A DNA stretch of 64,000 bases from Hyphomicrobiales bacterium (lineage in GTDB: Bacteria; Pseudomonadota; Alphaproteobacteria; Rhizobiales; Beijerinckiaceae): contig JAGXAM010000002.1 in assembly GCA_019075905.1 (NCBI GenBank), positions 124,001-188,000 of the forward strand, in the 5' to 3' direction. The position numbers were made by a program, and so were the translations under genes. Shown here piece after piece: positions 52,177-62,066 of the stretch. The notes beneath the pieces were generated by a model. That model did not search any database. It was not told where the DNA came from and saw nothing but the letters and a program-made list of their open reading frames with translations. How positions within the stretch are numbered: position 1 is the first letter of the stretch; every line of letters begins with the position of its first letter.

Positions 52177-53625
52177 ATGAAGCTGCGCTTTGCCTATGAC
52201 CAGGGCCGTGCCCGCCGCTGGCACCAGCAATTGGGGGCGGCGCTACGGGCGCAGGGTCATGAAATCCACTATCAGGCCGTGCCATTGCAGGATCGCGGCC
52301 TGTTGAAGCAATTGCATCGACTTGACCAGCTTCTGGCGCTTGAGGCTCGTATTTACTGCATTCCAAGTGATAATGCATTTGCAAAAATTGATCCGCCACA
52401 AACGCCGGATTCCCAAGCGGACGGGCCCTGCATCGACCTCACAAGCGCCGGTTGCGGGCCGGGCGCCGGCCTGTTCCCGTTGTTTCAGGGTCAGCGTGGT
52501 GAAGCGGGCATGTTCGCGGCCCTGACCGATCCGGCCGCGCCAGGACTCGCCATCATGTCATCTGACGGCACCACGCCGGTTCTCGCCGGCCATCCCGCCA
52601 TAGAAAATCGTGAAATCGCCAGCTATGGCCTCGGCCACCTCGCCATGGCGGCCGCCGCCCTGCTGGCCAAGGCCCTTGGCCGCACGAGCCGCGCGGCCGA
52701 TCTGCCTGCTTTGCCGCTCCCGCAAAGGCCCTCCGGCCCGTCGCCGCTGGTCTATGGCGCCAGCATGCTGGCGACCAAGGTCATGCGCAACCTGCGCAAG
52801 CGCGCCGGCAAGGCACCAGAATGGCGCATCGCCTGGCGGCGCCTCCATGATGACGCCATGCAGGATACCGGCCTGTGGCCGCAGGCCGACTTCACCACGC
52901 TCGCCGACGACGGCCAGCGCTATTTTGCCGACCCCTTCATTTTCGTGAATGCCGGCACCACCCATGTCTTTTGCGAGGAATATCCCTTCTCGACCGGCAA
53001 GGGCATCATCAGCCATTTCACGCTGGATGCGCAGGGCGACGCCGGCGTCGTGCGCCCGGTGCTGGAACTGCCGTTCCACATTTCCTACCCGCAGGTTTTT
53101 GCCCTCGACGGCGACATCTACATGCTGCCCGAGGCCAGTGCCAGCGGCCGCCTCGAACTCTACCGCGCCCGTCACTTCCCGGAAGATTGGGTGGCAGAGA
53201 AGGTTTTGATCGACAATGTCGATCTCGCCGATGCCACTTTCATGACGCACGGCGGGCGTTGCTGGCTTTTCGGCACCCGCCAGCTGCCTTTTGGTTCAAG
53301 CTGGGATCAGCTGGTGATTTACAGCGCGCCGCATGTGCTGGGGCCGTGGACGCCACATCGCGACAACCCTGCCTGCCTTGACGCCACAGCCGCACGCCCG
53401 GCCGGCAACATGTGGGTGAAAGACGACGCGCTTTACCGCATGGCCCAGGATTGCACCGGCGATTATGGCCGCGCCTTGAGCCTGCTTCGTGTTGATCGCC
53501 TTGACGATGACGCCTTCCACCAGACCCTTGTCGCGCGTTTGACGCCGCCGCCCGCGACCGGCTGGCGCAATATCCACACGCTCAACAGCGGCGGCGGTTT
53601 CGAGATCATAGATTACATCGCCTGA
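52177..53625 (+). CDS. Putative glycan transferase with formyltransferase-like N-terminus and five-bladed propeller
   Basis: About 483 residues. The N-terminal third has weak sugar-formyltransferase-like features; the C-terminal part from about residue 245 has repeated F-x-DPF-I, ISYPQVFALDGDIYMLPE, LELYRA, DATFMTHGGRCWLFGT and LGPWTPH elements, the five-bladed propeller seen in EPS-cluster proteins related to the GINT1 inositolphosphorylceramide glucosaminyltransferase N-domain. ATG at 52177; a TTG at 52171 is in frame. Divergent from the GT4 gene at 52052 and followed by a hairpin. It probably modifies the polysaccharide; reaction unknown. Confidence 0.6.
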   Translation: MKLRFAYDQGRARRWHQQLGAALRAQGHEIHYQAVPLQDRGLLKQLHRLDQLLALEARIYCIPSDNAFAKIDPPQTPDSQADGPCIDLTSAGCGPGAGLFPLFQGQRGEAGMFAALTDPAAPGLAIMSSDGTTPVLAGHPAIENREIASYGLGHLAMAAAALLAKALGRTSRAADLPALPLPQRPSGPSPLVYGASMLATKVMRNLRKRAGKAPEWRIAWRRLHDDAMQDTGLWPQADFTTLADDGQRYFADPFIFVNAGTTHVFCEEYPFSTGKGIISHFTLDAQGDAGVVRPVLELPFHISYPQVFALDGDIYMLPEASASGRLELYRARHFPEDWVAEKVLIDNVDLADATFMTHGGRCWLFGTRQLPFGSSWDQLVIYSAPHVLGPWTPHRDNPACLDATAARPAGNMWVKDDALYRMAQDCTGDYGRALSLLRVDRLDDDAFHQTLVARLTPPPATGWRNIHTLNSGGGFEIIDYIA

Positions 53626-53628
53626 TAA

Positions 53629-53646
53629 CGTGCCGCCTTTGGCACG
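53629..53646. terminator. Hairpin between convergent EPS and murA genes
   Basis: CGTGCC, loop GCCTTT, GGCACG directly after the propeller-protein stop. No T-run follows on either strand, so termination strength is uncertain. Confidence 0.35.
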
Positions 53647-53673
53647 CCCCCGGCGACAGTCCCGGCGCCAGCC

Positions 53674-54969
53674 TCAGCCGGCCTGCGCCAACCGCGTGAC
53701 ATCGGCCCCGCAGGCCGAGAGCTTGGCTTCCAGATGCTCGAAGCCCCGGTCAAGGTGATAGACCCGGTTGACCGTGGTTTCACCCTTGGCGGCCAGCGCC
53801 GCAATCACCAGTGACACCGAAGCGCGCAAATCAGTCGCCATCACCGGCGCGCCCTGCAAATCATCGACGCCATCGACAATCGCCGTATCGCCATCGAGCC
53901 GGATTTTCGCGCCCAAACGCGCCAGTTCCTGCACATGCATGAAGCGGTTTTCAAAAATGGTCTCGGTGATGCGTGACGAGCCCTTGGCCCGCGTCATCAG
54001 GGCCATAAACTGCGCTTGCAGATCGGTCGGAAAGCCCGGAAACGGCGCAGTCTCGACATCGACCGCCTGAAGCCCGGCGCCATTGCGGCTGACGCGGATG
54101 CCCTCATTGGTCGTCGAAATATGCGCGCCGACCTGTGTCAGCACATCGAGCGCCGATTGCAGCAATTCCGGCCGCGCGCCTTCGAGCAGTATATCGCCCC
54201 CGGTCATGGCCACTGCCATCGCATAGGTGCCCGTCTCGATGCGGTCGGGCATGACATGATGCTCCGCACCCTTGAGCCCGGCCACGCCTTCAATCTCGAT
54301 CCTCGAGGTGCCGGCGCCATGAATGCGCGCTCCCATTTTCACAAGGCAATCAGCCAGATCGACTATTTCGGGCTCGCGCGCCGCATTCTCGATCAGCGTG
54401 TGCCCCAGCGCCAGGCTGGCAGCCATCAGCGCCATATGCGTGCCGCCGACCGTCACCTTGTCAAAATTGATATGGCCGCCGCGCAGGCCGTCAGGCGCCT
54501 TGGCAATCACATAGCCAGCCTCGATGGAAATTTGCGCCCCAAGCTTTTCCATCGCCATCAGCAGCAGATCCACCGGCCTCGTGCCAATGGCGCAACCACC
54601 CGGCAGCGACACCTTGGCATGGCCCATGCGCGCCAGCAACGGCGCCAGAACCCAGAAACTGGCCCGCATTTTCGCCACCAGCTCGTAGGGCGCGAAAGTA
54701 TCGACGATATGTTCGGCGCTGAGCCGCACGGTCTGGCCGGAGGTCACGGTCTGGCCGGGCTTCTTGCCGTTGATCATGTAGTCAACGCCATGATTGCCGA
54801 GGATGCGCACCAAAAGGCTCACGTCGGCAAGGCGCGGCAAATTATGCAGCGTCAGGGTCTCCGGCGTCAGCAGCGAGGCAATCATCAGCGGCAGCGCCGC
54901 ATTTTTGGCGCCGGAAACAGGAATTACGCCATTAAGCGGACGGCCCCCGACAATACGAATTTTGTCCAT
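53674..54969 (-). CDS. murA: UDP-N-acetylglucosamine 1-carboxyvinyltransferase MurA
   Basis: First committed enzyme of peptidoglycan synthesis, transferring enolpyruvate from PEP to UDP-GlcNAc. Seen: [19 protein letters not shown] at the N-terminus (catalytic Lys-Asn), active-site loop [15 protein letters not shown] with the PEP-binding Cys near residue 117, and late-domain [19 protein letters not shown]. 431 residues, normal. ATG at 54969 has AGGACGT upstream. Confidence 0.97.
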   Translation of the reverse strand: MDKIRIVGGRPLNGVIPVSGAKNAALPLMIASLLTPETLTLHNLPRLADVSLLVRILGNHGVDYMINGKKPGQTVTSGQTVRLSAEHIVDTFAPYELVAKMRASFWVLAPLLARMGHAKVSLPGGCAIGTRPVDLLLMAMEKLGAQISIEAGYVIAKAPDGLRGGHINFDKVTVGGTHMALMAASLALGHTLIENAAREPEIVDLADCLVKMGARIHGAGTSRIEIEGVAGLKGAEHHVMPDRIETGTYAMAVAMTGGDILLEGARPELLQSALDVLTQVGAHISTTNEGIRVSRNGAGLQAVDVETAPFPGFPTDLQAQFMALMTRAKGSSRITETIFENRFMHVQELARLGAKIRLDGDTAIVDGVDDLQGAPVMATDLRASVSLVIAALAAKGETTVNRVYHLDRGFEHLEAKLSACGADVTRLAQAG

Positions 54970-55092
54970 TTCGGACGTCCTTTCAGGCAAATAGCCAACG
55001 CGGCCCAAATCCGGCCGTCGACAAGTTGAATGTGCGTTTCGTGTGTTTCAAAATTGAACAAGGCCCAATGGCACCCTTGCTTTGGCCCTTAG

Positions 55093-55138
55093 CAAAAAAA
55101 CCGCCCCCGTTACACGTCATCAGCAGTGCCGATGGGCG
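55093..55138 (-). terminator. Possible terminator after the small basic-protein gene
   Basis: A TTTTTTT run (55094-55100 leftward) follows GGGGGCGG, which can pair with CGCCC at 55134-55138 across a long loop that includes the end of the gene. Confidence 0.3.
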
Positions 55139-55304
55139 ATTGTCCTGCCGCTGTGACATTTTTGTCATGACTCCCCGCATCCCGCAGCGCGCGGGCTTGC
55201 AGCTTGCGGCGTGCAAGATTGGCACGCAAAGCCCGCTCCAGCCGCCGTTTGGCTGCGGTTTTTGCAAGTTTCGCGCCAGCGGCGGCATCGGGAGTTTCAC
55301 TCAT
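55110..55304 (-). CDS. Small basic conserved protein
   Basis: 64 residues, very rich in Ala, Arg and Lys (AAKRRLERALRANLARRKLQARALRDAG), predicted mostly helical. I recall similar short proteins of unknown function with the RANLxRRKxQAR pattern near murA in Rhizobiales, which is why it is called despite a weak ribosome site. It lies just upstream of murA in the same direction, 140 bp away. Function unknown. Confidence 0.55.
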   Translation of the reverse strand: MSETPDAAAGAKLAKTAAKRRLERALRANLARRKLQARALRDAGSHDKNVTAAGQSPIGTADDV

Positions 55305-55447
55305 GGCAGGCAGTCGGTCCGGATTTCGGGGGCATGGCAAAGCACAAATTTCATGTCTAGTGCAGGGCTTGTGGCAAGGCAACGTGGCGAAGGCCCTTGA
55401 AAGCTCGGGGCTGCTGTGGCACAGAGCGCCTGCCTCGGAAACATCAT

Positions 55448-55522
55448 GCTGCGGTAGCTCAGTGGTAGAGCACTCCATTGGTAATGGAGAGGTCGACAGT
55501 TCAATCCTGTCTCGCAGCACCA
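55448..55522 (+). tRNA. tRNA-Thr (GGT)
   Basis: 75-base cloverleaf: acceptor GCTGCGG/TCGCAGC (one G-T pair), anticodon stem CTCCA/TGGAG with loop TTGGTAA giving GGT, T-arm ACAGTTCAATCCTGT, encoded CCA. Confidence 0.97.
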
Positions 55523-55748
55523 GTTCTCCACAGAACGCCGGCAGGAGTTCTAAAACCTGACGGGTCGCGGTCAAAGGCGGCCGGTGCCTTAATCCGCAAT
55601 CGGGCGGCGGGCAGTGATTCGTTTCGGAAACACAAGGCCTTTGGCAATTTTGCCACGGCTGTTTTGCCGCAAGCTGCAGCGCGCCCGCTGTTTGCGGCGG
55701 CGGAAAAATTGCGCTAGAGGCAGGAGACATCCACCAACGGGGGCTTTT

Positions 55749-55892
55749 ATGTCTGACAGCATCGATCTTGTCCATTCCGACATGGACTATGCCGACCACG
55801 AGGAAACCTATGCCCGATTCACCCGGCTGGTGAAATACGGCGCCATCACGATCGTGACGATTCTCGTCATTCTCGCCTTTATCACGCTCTGA
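55749..55892 (+). CDS. aa3-type cytochrome c oxidase subunit IV
   Basis: 47-residue single-span protein of the bacterial aa3 subunit IV family. Seen: acidic MDYADHEETYARFTRLVKYG then one helix (AITIVTILVILAFITL). ATG at 55749 with GGGGG upstream. Placed 98 bp before pntAA, an arrangement common in Rhizobiales though the main aa3 genes are elsewhere. It implies that the organism also has an aa3 oxidase besides cbb3. Confidence 0.87.
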   Translation: MSDSIDLVHSDMDYADHEETYARFTRLVKYGAITIVTILVILAFITL

Positions 55893-55990
55893 CATCGCAA
55901 CATGGGCGGCAAACAAAACGTTTGACTTCCTGCCACCCTTGTCATTTTCTGTGACATGCCGTCCCCATCGACGTTGCTGCGGAGCTCTTC

Positions 55991-57127
55991 ATGCGTGTCG
56001 CCATTGCCACTGAAACCGATAATGGCGAAACCCGCATCGCGGCCACACCGGAAACCGTCCGCAAGCTCGTCGGCCTCGGCGCCATCGTTGCCGTTCAGGC
56101 AGGTGCCGGGCAGCGCGCAGGGCTTCCTGATGCCGATTTTGCCAAGGCTGGCGCAGAAATAGCTGCCGATGCAGCCGCTACCCTGCAGGGCGCCGATATC
56201 GTGCTCGCCGTGCGCCGCCCCGCCGCCGCCAAACTGAAGCGGGTGACGCCCGGGGCGCTGGTGATCGCCATCATGGATCCCTACGGCCATGATGCCGAGC
56301 TGGCAGCGCTCGCCAAGGCGCAGGTTCAGGCTTTCGCCATGGAGCTGATGCCGCGCATCACCCGCGCCCAATCTATGGATGTGCTGTCGAGCCAGGCCAA
56401 TCTCGCAGGCTATCGCGCCGTGCTCGATGGTGCCGCCGCCTATGGCCGCGCCTTGCCGATGATGATGACCGCGGCCGGCACCGTGCCGGCAGCACGCGTG
56501 TTCGTGATGGGTGTCGGCGTCGCCGGCCTGCAGGCCATCGCCACAGCCCGTCGCCTCGGCGCCATCGTCACCGCCACCGACGTGCGCCCGGCCACCAAGG
56601 AACAGGTCGAATCTCTCGGTGCCAAATTCATTGCCGTCGAGGATGAGGAATTCCGGCAGGCCGAGACCGCCGGTGGCTATGCCAAGGAAATGTCAGCAGA
56701 ATACCGGGCCAAGCAGGCGGCGCTGGTCGCCAGCCATATTGCCCGGCAGGATATTGTCATCACCACAGCCCTGATCCCGGGTCGCCCGGCCCCGAAACTG
56801 GTCGACGCTGCCATGGTCGCCTCGATGCGTCCGGGCTCGGTGCTGGTTGATCTCGCCGTCGAGCGCGGCGGCAATGTCGAGGGCGCCGAGGCCGGCAAGA
56901 GCGTCGATCACGGTGGCATCACCATTGTCGGCGATTCGAGCGCGCTGCGTCTCGCCTCCAGCGCCTCGCAGCTCTACGCCAAGAACCTGCTCACCTTTGT
57001 TGAGACCCTGATCGACAAGGACGCCAAAAAAGTCAGCGTCAATTACGATGACGAACTGGTGAAAGCGACCTTGCTGACCCGCGATGGTGCGGTGGTGCAT
57101 CCCAATTTCCAGCCAAAGTCTGCCTGA
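55991..57127 (+). CDS. pntAA: NAD(P) transhydrogenase subunit alpha part 1 (PntAA)
   Basis: NAD(H)-binding domain I of the proton-pumping transhydrogenase. Seen: [23 protein letters not shown] start pattern, [23 protein letters not shown] near 120, dinucleotide site [22 protein letters not shown] near 170, and RPAPKLV. 378 residues. ATG at 55991 with GGAG 6 bases upstream. First of three pnt genes. Confidence 0.96.
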   Translation: MRVAIATETDNGETRIAATPETVRKLVGLGAIVAVQAGAGQRAGLPDADFAKAGAEIAADAAATLQGADIVLAVRRPAAAKLKRVTPGALVIAIMDPYGHDAELAALAKAQVQAFAMELMPRITRAQSMDVLSSQANLAGYRAVLDGAAAYGRALPMMMTAAGTVPAARVFVMGVGVAGLQAIATARRLGAIVTATDVRPATKEQVESLGAKFIAVEDEEFRQAETAGGYAKEMSAEYRAKQAALVASHIARQDIVITTALIPGRPAPKLVDAAMVASMRPGSVLVDLAVERGGNVEGAEAGKSVDHGGITIVGDSSALRLASSASQLYAKNLLTFVETLIDKDAKKVSVNYDDELVKATLLTRDGAVVHPNFQPKSA

Positions 57128-57140
57128 AGGTTATTCGATC

Positions 57141-57566
57141 ATGGCCGCGCAATCTGCCCAGCAAATCCTCGAAACCGCGCAAAAAGCCGCCGCACTGGCA
57201 CAGCAGGCCCTCACCGCCGCGCAGGCCAATGCCGACCACGCCGCCCTCGCGGCCGGCGGCATCGCCCACGCGGCCACTGGCGGCGCGGTTGACCCTTTCG
57301 TCTTTCGCCTGGCGATCTTCGTGTTGGCGATCTTCGTCGGCTATTATGTGGTCTGGTCGGTCACACCGGCGCTGCACACGCCGCTGATGTCGGTCACCAA
57401 TGCCATTTCCTCGGTGATCATCGTCGGCGCCCTGCTGTCGGTCGGAGTCGGCACCGGCATTGCCCAGGCCTTTGGCTTCATCGCGCTGGTGCTGGCCAGC
57501 GTCAACATTTTCGGCGGCTTTCTCGTCACCGAGCGGATGTTGGCCATGTACAAGAAGAAAGGCTGA
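57141..57566 (+). CDS. pntAB: NAD(P) transhydrogenase subunit alpha part 2 (PntAB)
   Basis: Small membrane subunit of split transhydrogenase. Seen: an Ala/Gln-rich N-terminal extension (about residues 1-50), then four helices with [34 protein letters not shown] in outline and [17 protein letters not shown]. 141 residues. ATG at 57141, 13 bp after pntAA; the upstream extension in frame is rejected. Confidence 0.94.
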   Translation: MAAQSAQQILETAQKAAALAQQALTAAQANADHAALAAGGIAHAATGGAVDPFVFRLAIFVLAIFVGYYVVWSVTPALHTPLMSVTNAISSVIIVGALLSVGVGTGIAQAFGFIALVLASVNIFGGFLVTERMLAMYKKKG

Positions 57567-57572
57567 GCCGCC

Positions 57573-58973
57573 GTGCTGAACGCTAATTTCGCAGCCTTTT
57601 TCTATCTCGTCGCCGGCGTGCTGTTTGTGCTCGCGCTGCGTGGCCTGTCGTCACCCGCCTCATCGCGCCAGGGCAACCGCTTCGGCATGATTGGCATGGG
57701 AATTGCCGTGCTCACCACCCTGCTTTATGCGCCGCCTTCCGGCCTCGGCTGGCTGCTGGTGCTGCTGGGCATTGCGATCGGCGGCAGCTTCGGCGCCTGG
57801 CGGGCGCGCACCGTGCAAATGACCGCCATGCCGCAGCTGGTCGCCTCGTTCCATGCGCTGGTCGGTCTTGCCGCGGTATTTGTGGCAGGTGGCGCGCTTT
57901 ATGCCCCGCATGCCTTCGGCATCGGCGAGGTCGGCTCCATCGAGAAAGCCAGCCTGATCGAGATGTCGCTGGGCGCGGCCATAGGTGCCATCACCTTCAC
58001 CGGCTCGGTCATTGCCTTCCTGAAACTCGATGGCCGCATGTCGGGCAAGCCGATCATCCTGCCGCAGCGCCATGCCATCAACATCGCCCTCGGCGCGCTG
58101 CTCGTGGTGCTGATCGGCGTGTTTTTCGCCAGCGAAAGCCATTTCGTGTTCCTGGTGATCGCCCTCGTGGCCTTTGCGCTGGGTGGCCTGCTGATCATCC
58201 CCATCGGCGGCGCCGATATGCCCGTCGTCGTGTCGATGCTCAATTCCTATTCGGGCTGGGCCGCGGCCGGCATTGGGTTCACCCTCGGCAATCTCGCCCT
58301 GATCATCACCGGAGCGCTGGTCGGCTCATCCGGCGCGATCCTGTCCTACATCATGTGCAAGGCCATGAACCGCTCCTTCATTTCCGTCATTCTCGGCGGT
58401 TTTGGCGGCGAGACAGCCGCGGCAGGTGGTGCGGTTGAGAGCCGCCCGGTCAAGCAGGGCTCGGCCGACGATGCCGCCTACATCATGAAGAACGCCGGCT
58501 CGGTGATCATCGTGCCGGGCTATGGCATGGCCGTGGCGCAGGCCCAGCACGCCTTGCGCGAAATGGCTGATATTCTCAAAAAGGAAGGCGTCAGCGTCAA
58601 ATATGCCATTCACCCGGTCGCCGGCCGCATGCCGGGCCACATGAATGTGCTGCTGGCCGAAGCCAATGTCCCCTATGATGAAGTCTTCGAACTCGAAGAC
58701 ATCAACAGCGAATTTGCGCAGACCGATGTAGCTTTCGTGATCGGCGCCAATGACGTGACCAACCCGGCCGCCAAGACCGACAAGGCCTCGCCGATTTACG
58801 GCATGCCGATCCTCGATGTCGAAAAGGCCAAAACCGTGCTGTTCCTCAAGCGCGGCATGGGCTCGGGCTATGCCGGCGTCGAGAACGAATTGTTTTTCAA
58901 AGACAATACCATGATGCTGTTTGGCGATGCCAAGAAGATGGTCGATACCATTCTGAAGGCGCTGGCGCACTGA
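57573..58973 (+). CDS. pntB: NAD(P) transhydrogenase subunit beta (PntB)
   Basis: Membrane domain II plus NADP(H)-binding domain III. Seen: about nine helices, MLNSYSGWAAAGIGF near 225, then VIIVPGYGMAVAQAQHALREM, HPVAGRMPGHMNVLLAEANVPYD and VIGANDVTNPAAK in the soluble domain. 466 residues, start GTG at 57573. The complex makes NADPH at the expense of proton-motive force. Confidence 0.96.
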   Translation: MLNANFAAFFYLVAGVLFVLALRGLSSPASSRQGNRFGMIGMGIAVLTTLLYAPPSGLGWLLVLLGIAIGGSFGAWRARTVQMTAMPQLVASFHALVGLAAVFVAGGALYAPHAFGIGEVGSIEKASLIEMSLGAAIGAITFTGSVIAFLKLDGRMSGKPIILPQRHAINIALGALLVVLIGVFFASESHFVFLVIALVAFALGGLLIIPIGGADMPVVVSMLNSYSGWAAAGIGFTLGNLALIITGALVGSSGAILSYIMCKAMNRSFISVILGGFGGETAAAGGAVESRPVKQGSADDAAYIMKNAGSVIIVPGYGMAVAQAQHALREMADILKKEGVSVKYAIHPVAGRMPGHMNVLLAEANVPYDEVFELEDINSEFAQTDVAFVIGANDVTNPAAKTDKASPIYGMPILDVEKAKTVLFLKRGMGSGYAGVENELFFKDNTMMLFGDAKKMVDTILKALAH

Positions 58974-58974
58974 C

Positions 58975-59859
58975 ATGGACTGGCTCCGCAAACATGCGGG
59001 TCAATTGAAGCTGGCAGGTAAAATCCTGCTGGGACTGTATGTTGCGGCTTGCGCATTTCTTTATTTTGACCAGCAGCATCTCGAATATACCCCGGTCGCC
59101 TCGACCGACCAGCCGCGCGATTACGGCCTGAAGGGTTTCGAACGCCTGACGCTGACCACCTCTGATAACCAGACCCTGATCGCCTGGTATAAAAAGGCCG
59201 CACCGCTCCATCCGACCCTGCTCTACCTGCATGGCAATCTCGGCAATCTCGGCGAGTTCGCCAACCGTTACAAGATTCTCAGCGCAAATGGCGATGGGGT
59301 TCTAGCCGTGGACTATCGTGGCTTTGGCGCCTCAACCGGGTCTCCGACCGAGCCCGGGCTGATCATCGATGGCGAAACTGCCTACAATGCCTTGATCGCC
59401 CGTGAGATCGGCCTGAGCCACATCATCATCTACGGCCATTCGCTGGGCAGCGGCATCGCCGTCGCCCTCGCCGCCCGCCATCGGGTGGCCGCCCTGGTGC
59501 TGGAAGCACCTTTCTCGTCGGCCGTCGATGTCGGCGCCTATCGCTATCCTGAATTTCCCGTGCGCGACCTGATGCGCGACCAGTTCCGCTCGGATCTGCG
59601 CATCGGCAAGGTCAAATGCCCGATCCTGATCATGCACGGCACCGATGACAAAACTGTGCCCTACCAGTTCGGCAAGCGCCTGTTCGATCTCGCGCCGCAA
59701 CCAAAAGACATGTTCACATTTCCCGGCGATGGCCACGATCTGCTGCCCGCGCCCGGCGTGGCCGGCAAGCTGGAGGCCTGGCTTTCCGCGCGTGTGCCGC
59801 TGTCAGTTCCGGACCCGACCGGCACCGGCAGCACGCTCGATCCCAGTCAGGAAGAATAG
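58975..59859 (+). CDS. Membrane-anchored alpha/beta hydrolase
   Basis: Serine hydrolase with an N-terminal signal anchor (KILLGLYVAACAFLYF). Seen: LLYLHGNLGNLGEF, VDYRGFGASTGSPTEPGL, nucleophile elbow IIYGHSLGSGIAVAL near residue 160, acid MHGTDDKTVPY and His GDGHDLLP; these are marks of the BEM46/ABHD13-like group. 294 residues. Begins 1 bp after pntB; its 3' end overlaps the convergent radical SAM gene by 13 bp. Confidence 0.87.
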   Translation: MDWLRKHAGQLKLAGKILLGLYVAACAFLYFDQQHLEYTPVASTDQPRDYGLKGFERLTLTTSDNQTLIAWYKKAAPLHPTLLYLHGNLGNLGEFANRYKILSANGDGVLAVDYRGFGASTGSPTEPGLIIDGETAYNALIAREIGLSHIIIYGHSLGSGIAVALAARHRVAALVLEAPFSSAVDVGAYRYPEFPVRDLMRDQFRSDLRIGKVKCPILIMHGTDDKTVPYQFGKRLFDLAPQPKDMFTFPGDGHDLLPAPGVAGKLEAWLSARVPLSVPDPTGTGSTLDPSQEE

Positions 59860-60890
59860 GGATGTTGCCGGCCTGAGGCATCTCTGACCATCAGGTCCTC
59901 AGCACTTTCTGTCACGGCGCCCGGTGTCAGCACCACCTTGCCATAGCCCCCCGGAATATCGAGCACATAGACCGGCATGGCGAGGCCGGAAATACGGCGG
60001 CGCAGGGCCGCCATCAGGCTTTGGCCTTCGGCAACCGGCAGGCGGAAATGTCCGGTGCCTGGCGCAAGATCGGGATGATGCAGATAATAGGGCTTGATCC
60101 GCAGTTCGACAAAGCGCCGCATCAAGGCCGCCAGCACATCGACATCGTCATTCACGCCCCGCAGCAGCACGCTTTGGCTCACCAGTGGCACCCCGGCATC
60201 GGCAAGAGCCGCCACGGCGCGCTGCGCCTCCGCGCCCAGTTCGCGCGGGTGATTGGCGTGAATGGCAATATAGACGGCGACATCCTTGCGGCGCAGCGCC
60301 GTCACCATCGCCGGCGTGATCAAGCCTGGCGCAACGACCGGGACACGACTGTGCAGCCGCACCACCTTGACATGCGCCATGGCCGCCAGCCGCGTCAGAA
60401 CATCCGCCAGCCGGCGCGCCGACAGCATCAGCGGATCACCGCCGGTGAGGATCACCTCCCAAATCTCGGGATGGCCGGCAATATAGCCAAGCGCCGCATC
60501 GAGTTCGGCCGCATTGAGCGCGCCGGCCGCCTGGCCGACACTCTCGCGCCGGAAGCAAAAGCGGCAATAGACCGGGCAGGTCAGCAGCATTTTCAGCAGC
60601 ACCCGGTCAGCATGGCGATGCACCACGCCCTTCACCGGGCTGTGCGCGTCATCGCCAATGGGATCCTGTAATTCCTGCGGCACCTGCACCAGTTCGCGGC
60701 TATCGGGCAGAAATTGCCGCGCCAGCGGGTCATCCGCCGCGCCGGGCACCATCAGCCCGGCCATGGTTGCCGTCACACCAATCGCATAATGTTGCGCCAC
60801 CGGCGCAAGTCTGGCGCGCTCTTGCCCGTCAATCAGGCCGGCGCGCGCCAGATCATCGAGTGTTCGCAGTATTTTCATGGCGCGGTGCAT
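59847..60890 (-). CDS. Lysine 2,3-aminomutase-like radical SAM protein (KamA/EpmB family)
   Basis: PLP- and SAM-dependent aminomutase-type enzyme; in some bacteria relatives make beta-lysine for modifying elongation factor P. Seen: HRHADRVLLKMLLTCPVYCRFCFRRESVG with the CxxxCxxC site near residue 110 in outline, VILTGGDPLMLS, LRLHSRVPV-like RLHSRVPVVAP, and PYYLHHPDLAPGTGHFR near the PLP-lysine zone. About 347 residues from ATG 60890 (GGAT upstream); ATG 60878 is possible. No efp, genX/epmA is nearby, so substrate is unsettled. Confidence 0.85.
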   Translation of the reverse strand: MHRAMKILRTLDDLARAGLIDGQERARLAPVAQHYAIGVTATMAGLMVPGAADDPLARQFLPDSRELVQVPQELQDPIGDDAHSPVKGVVHRHADRVLLKMLLTCPVYCRFCFRRESVGQAAGALNAAELDAALGYIAGHPEIWEVILTGGDPLMLSARRLADVLTRLAAMAHVKVVRLHSRVPVVAPGLITPAMVTALRRKDVAVYIAIHANHPRELGAEAQRAVAALADAGVPLVSQSVLLRGVNDDVDVLAALMRRFVELRIKPYYLHHPDLAPGTGHFRLPVAEGQSLMAALRRRISGLAMPVYVLDIPGGYGKVVLTPGAVTESAEDLMVRDASGRQHPYSS

Positions 60891-60921
60891 GGCACAAATC
60901 CTGCGCCAGTGCACCCCCTGG

Positions 60922-61899
60922 TCATGGCATCAGAATGGTCGCGGCCGTGGTCTTGCGGGCCGCCAGCGCGGTCTGAGCTGCCGCAGCCTCCGCCAGCGGG
61001 TAGCGTGCGCCAATATCAATGGCAACGTCGCCGGACAACACCATCTTGAACAGCTCTTTGGCGCGCGTCTGGATTTCCTTGGCCGTGCGCGTATAGGTCG
61101 CCAGCGTCGGGCGCGTCACATAGAGCGAGCCCTTGGTTGCCAGAATGCCAAGATTGACGCCCTCGACCGGCCCCGAGGCATTGCCGAAGCTCACCATGGT
61201 GCCGAGCGGCTTCAGGCAATCGAGCGAACCCATGAAGGTGGTCTTGCCGACCCCGTCATAAACTACATCGCAAAGCTCGCCCTTGGTGATTTTCTTCACC
61301 TGCGCGGCAAAATCATCCTTGGTATAGTCGATCACGTGCTTGCAGCCCGCCTTGCGCGCCAGTTTGGCCTTTTCCGGCGAACTGACCGTGCCGATGACCG
61401 TCGCGCCCAGCGCATGCGCCCATTGCGACAGGATCAGCCCGAGTCCGCCCGCCGCCGCATGCAGGAGGATCACATCACCCTTTTTGACCCTGAAGGTCGA
61501 GCGCAGCAGATAATGCACCGTCAGGCCCTTCAGCATCATCGCCGCAGCGGTCTCGTAGCTGATACCCTTGGGCAGCTTCACCAGATTGACGGCCTTGGCG
61601 ACCCGCACCTGCGCATAGGCGCCAACGCCGGTGCCATAGGCAACCCTGTCACCCACCGCGAGGCCCTTGACCCCGGCTCCGACCTCAAGCACCTCGCCGG
61701 CTGCCTCGGCACCGGGAATAAACGGCAGGCTCGGCGGCGGATAAAGGCCGGTGCGCATATAAATATCGGCGAAGTTGAGGCCGATGGCGTGATGGCGCAA
61801 CAGCACTTCACCCTCGCCGGGAGCGGCGACCGTGACGGATTCATAATGCAATACGTCCGGCCCACCGGTGGCGTGCATACGAATGGCATTGGTTTTCAT
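60922..61899 (-). CDS. NADPH:quinone reductase / zinc-less alcohol dehydrogenase family
   Basis: Medium-chain reductase of the quinone oxidoreductase type. Seen: GPDVLHYESV, LNFADIYMRTGLYPPPSLPFIPGAEAAGEV in outline near residue 45, YGTGVGAYAQ, and nucleotide site VILLHAAAGGLGLILSQWAHALGA near 145. No structural zinc cysteines. 325 residues from ATG 61899. Probably in one unit with the radical SAM gene 31 bp downstream. Confidence 0.9.
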   Translation of the reverse strand: MKTNAIRMHATGGPDVLHYESVTVAAPGEGEVLLRHHAIGLNFADIYMRTGLYPPPSLPFIPGAEAAGEVLEVGAGVKGLAVGDRVAYGTGVGAYAQVRVAKAVNLVKLPKGISYETAAAMMLKGLTVHYLLRSTFRVKKGDVILLHAAAGGLGLILSQWAHALGATVIGTVSSPEKAKLARKAGCKHVIDYTKDDFAAQVKKITKGELCDVVYDGVGKTTFMGSLDCLKPLGTMVSFGNASGPVEGVNLGILATKGSLYVTRPTLATYTRTAKEIQTRAKELFKMVLSGDVAIDIGARYPLAEAAAAQTALAARKTTAATILMP

Positions 61900-62066
61900 G
61901 ATGCGTTCCAGTTCTTCGTAGTATTTGCGAGCGACATGACAACAGCCGGACCAACCGGCCAATTGATCTCGGGATAAACCCCACCCCTTCGCCGATTTGC
62001 CGCATGGTTGAACCTAATTTGTGGCATATATTTGCGTAAGGTTCAATTTGCGAGGAAAGCCGAATC

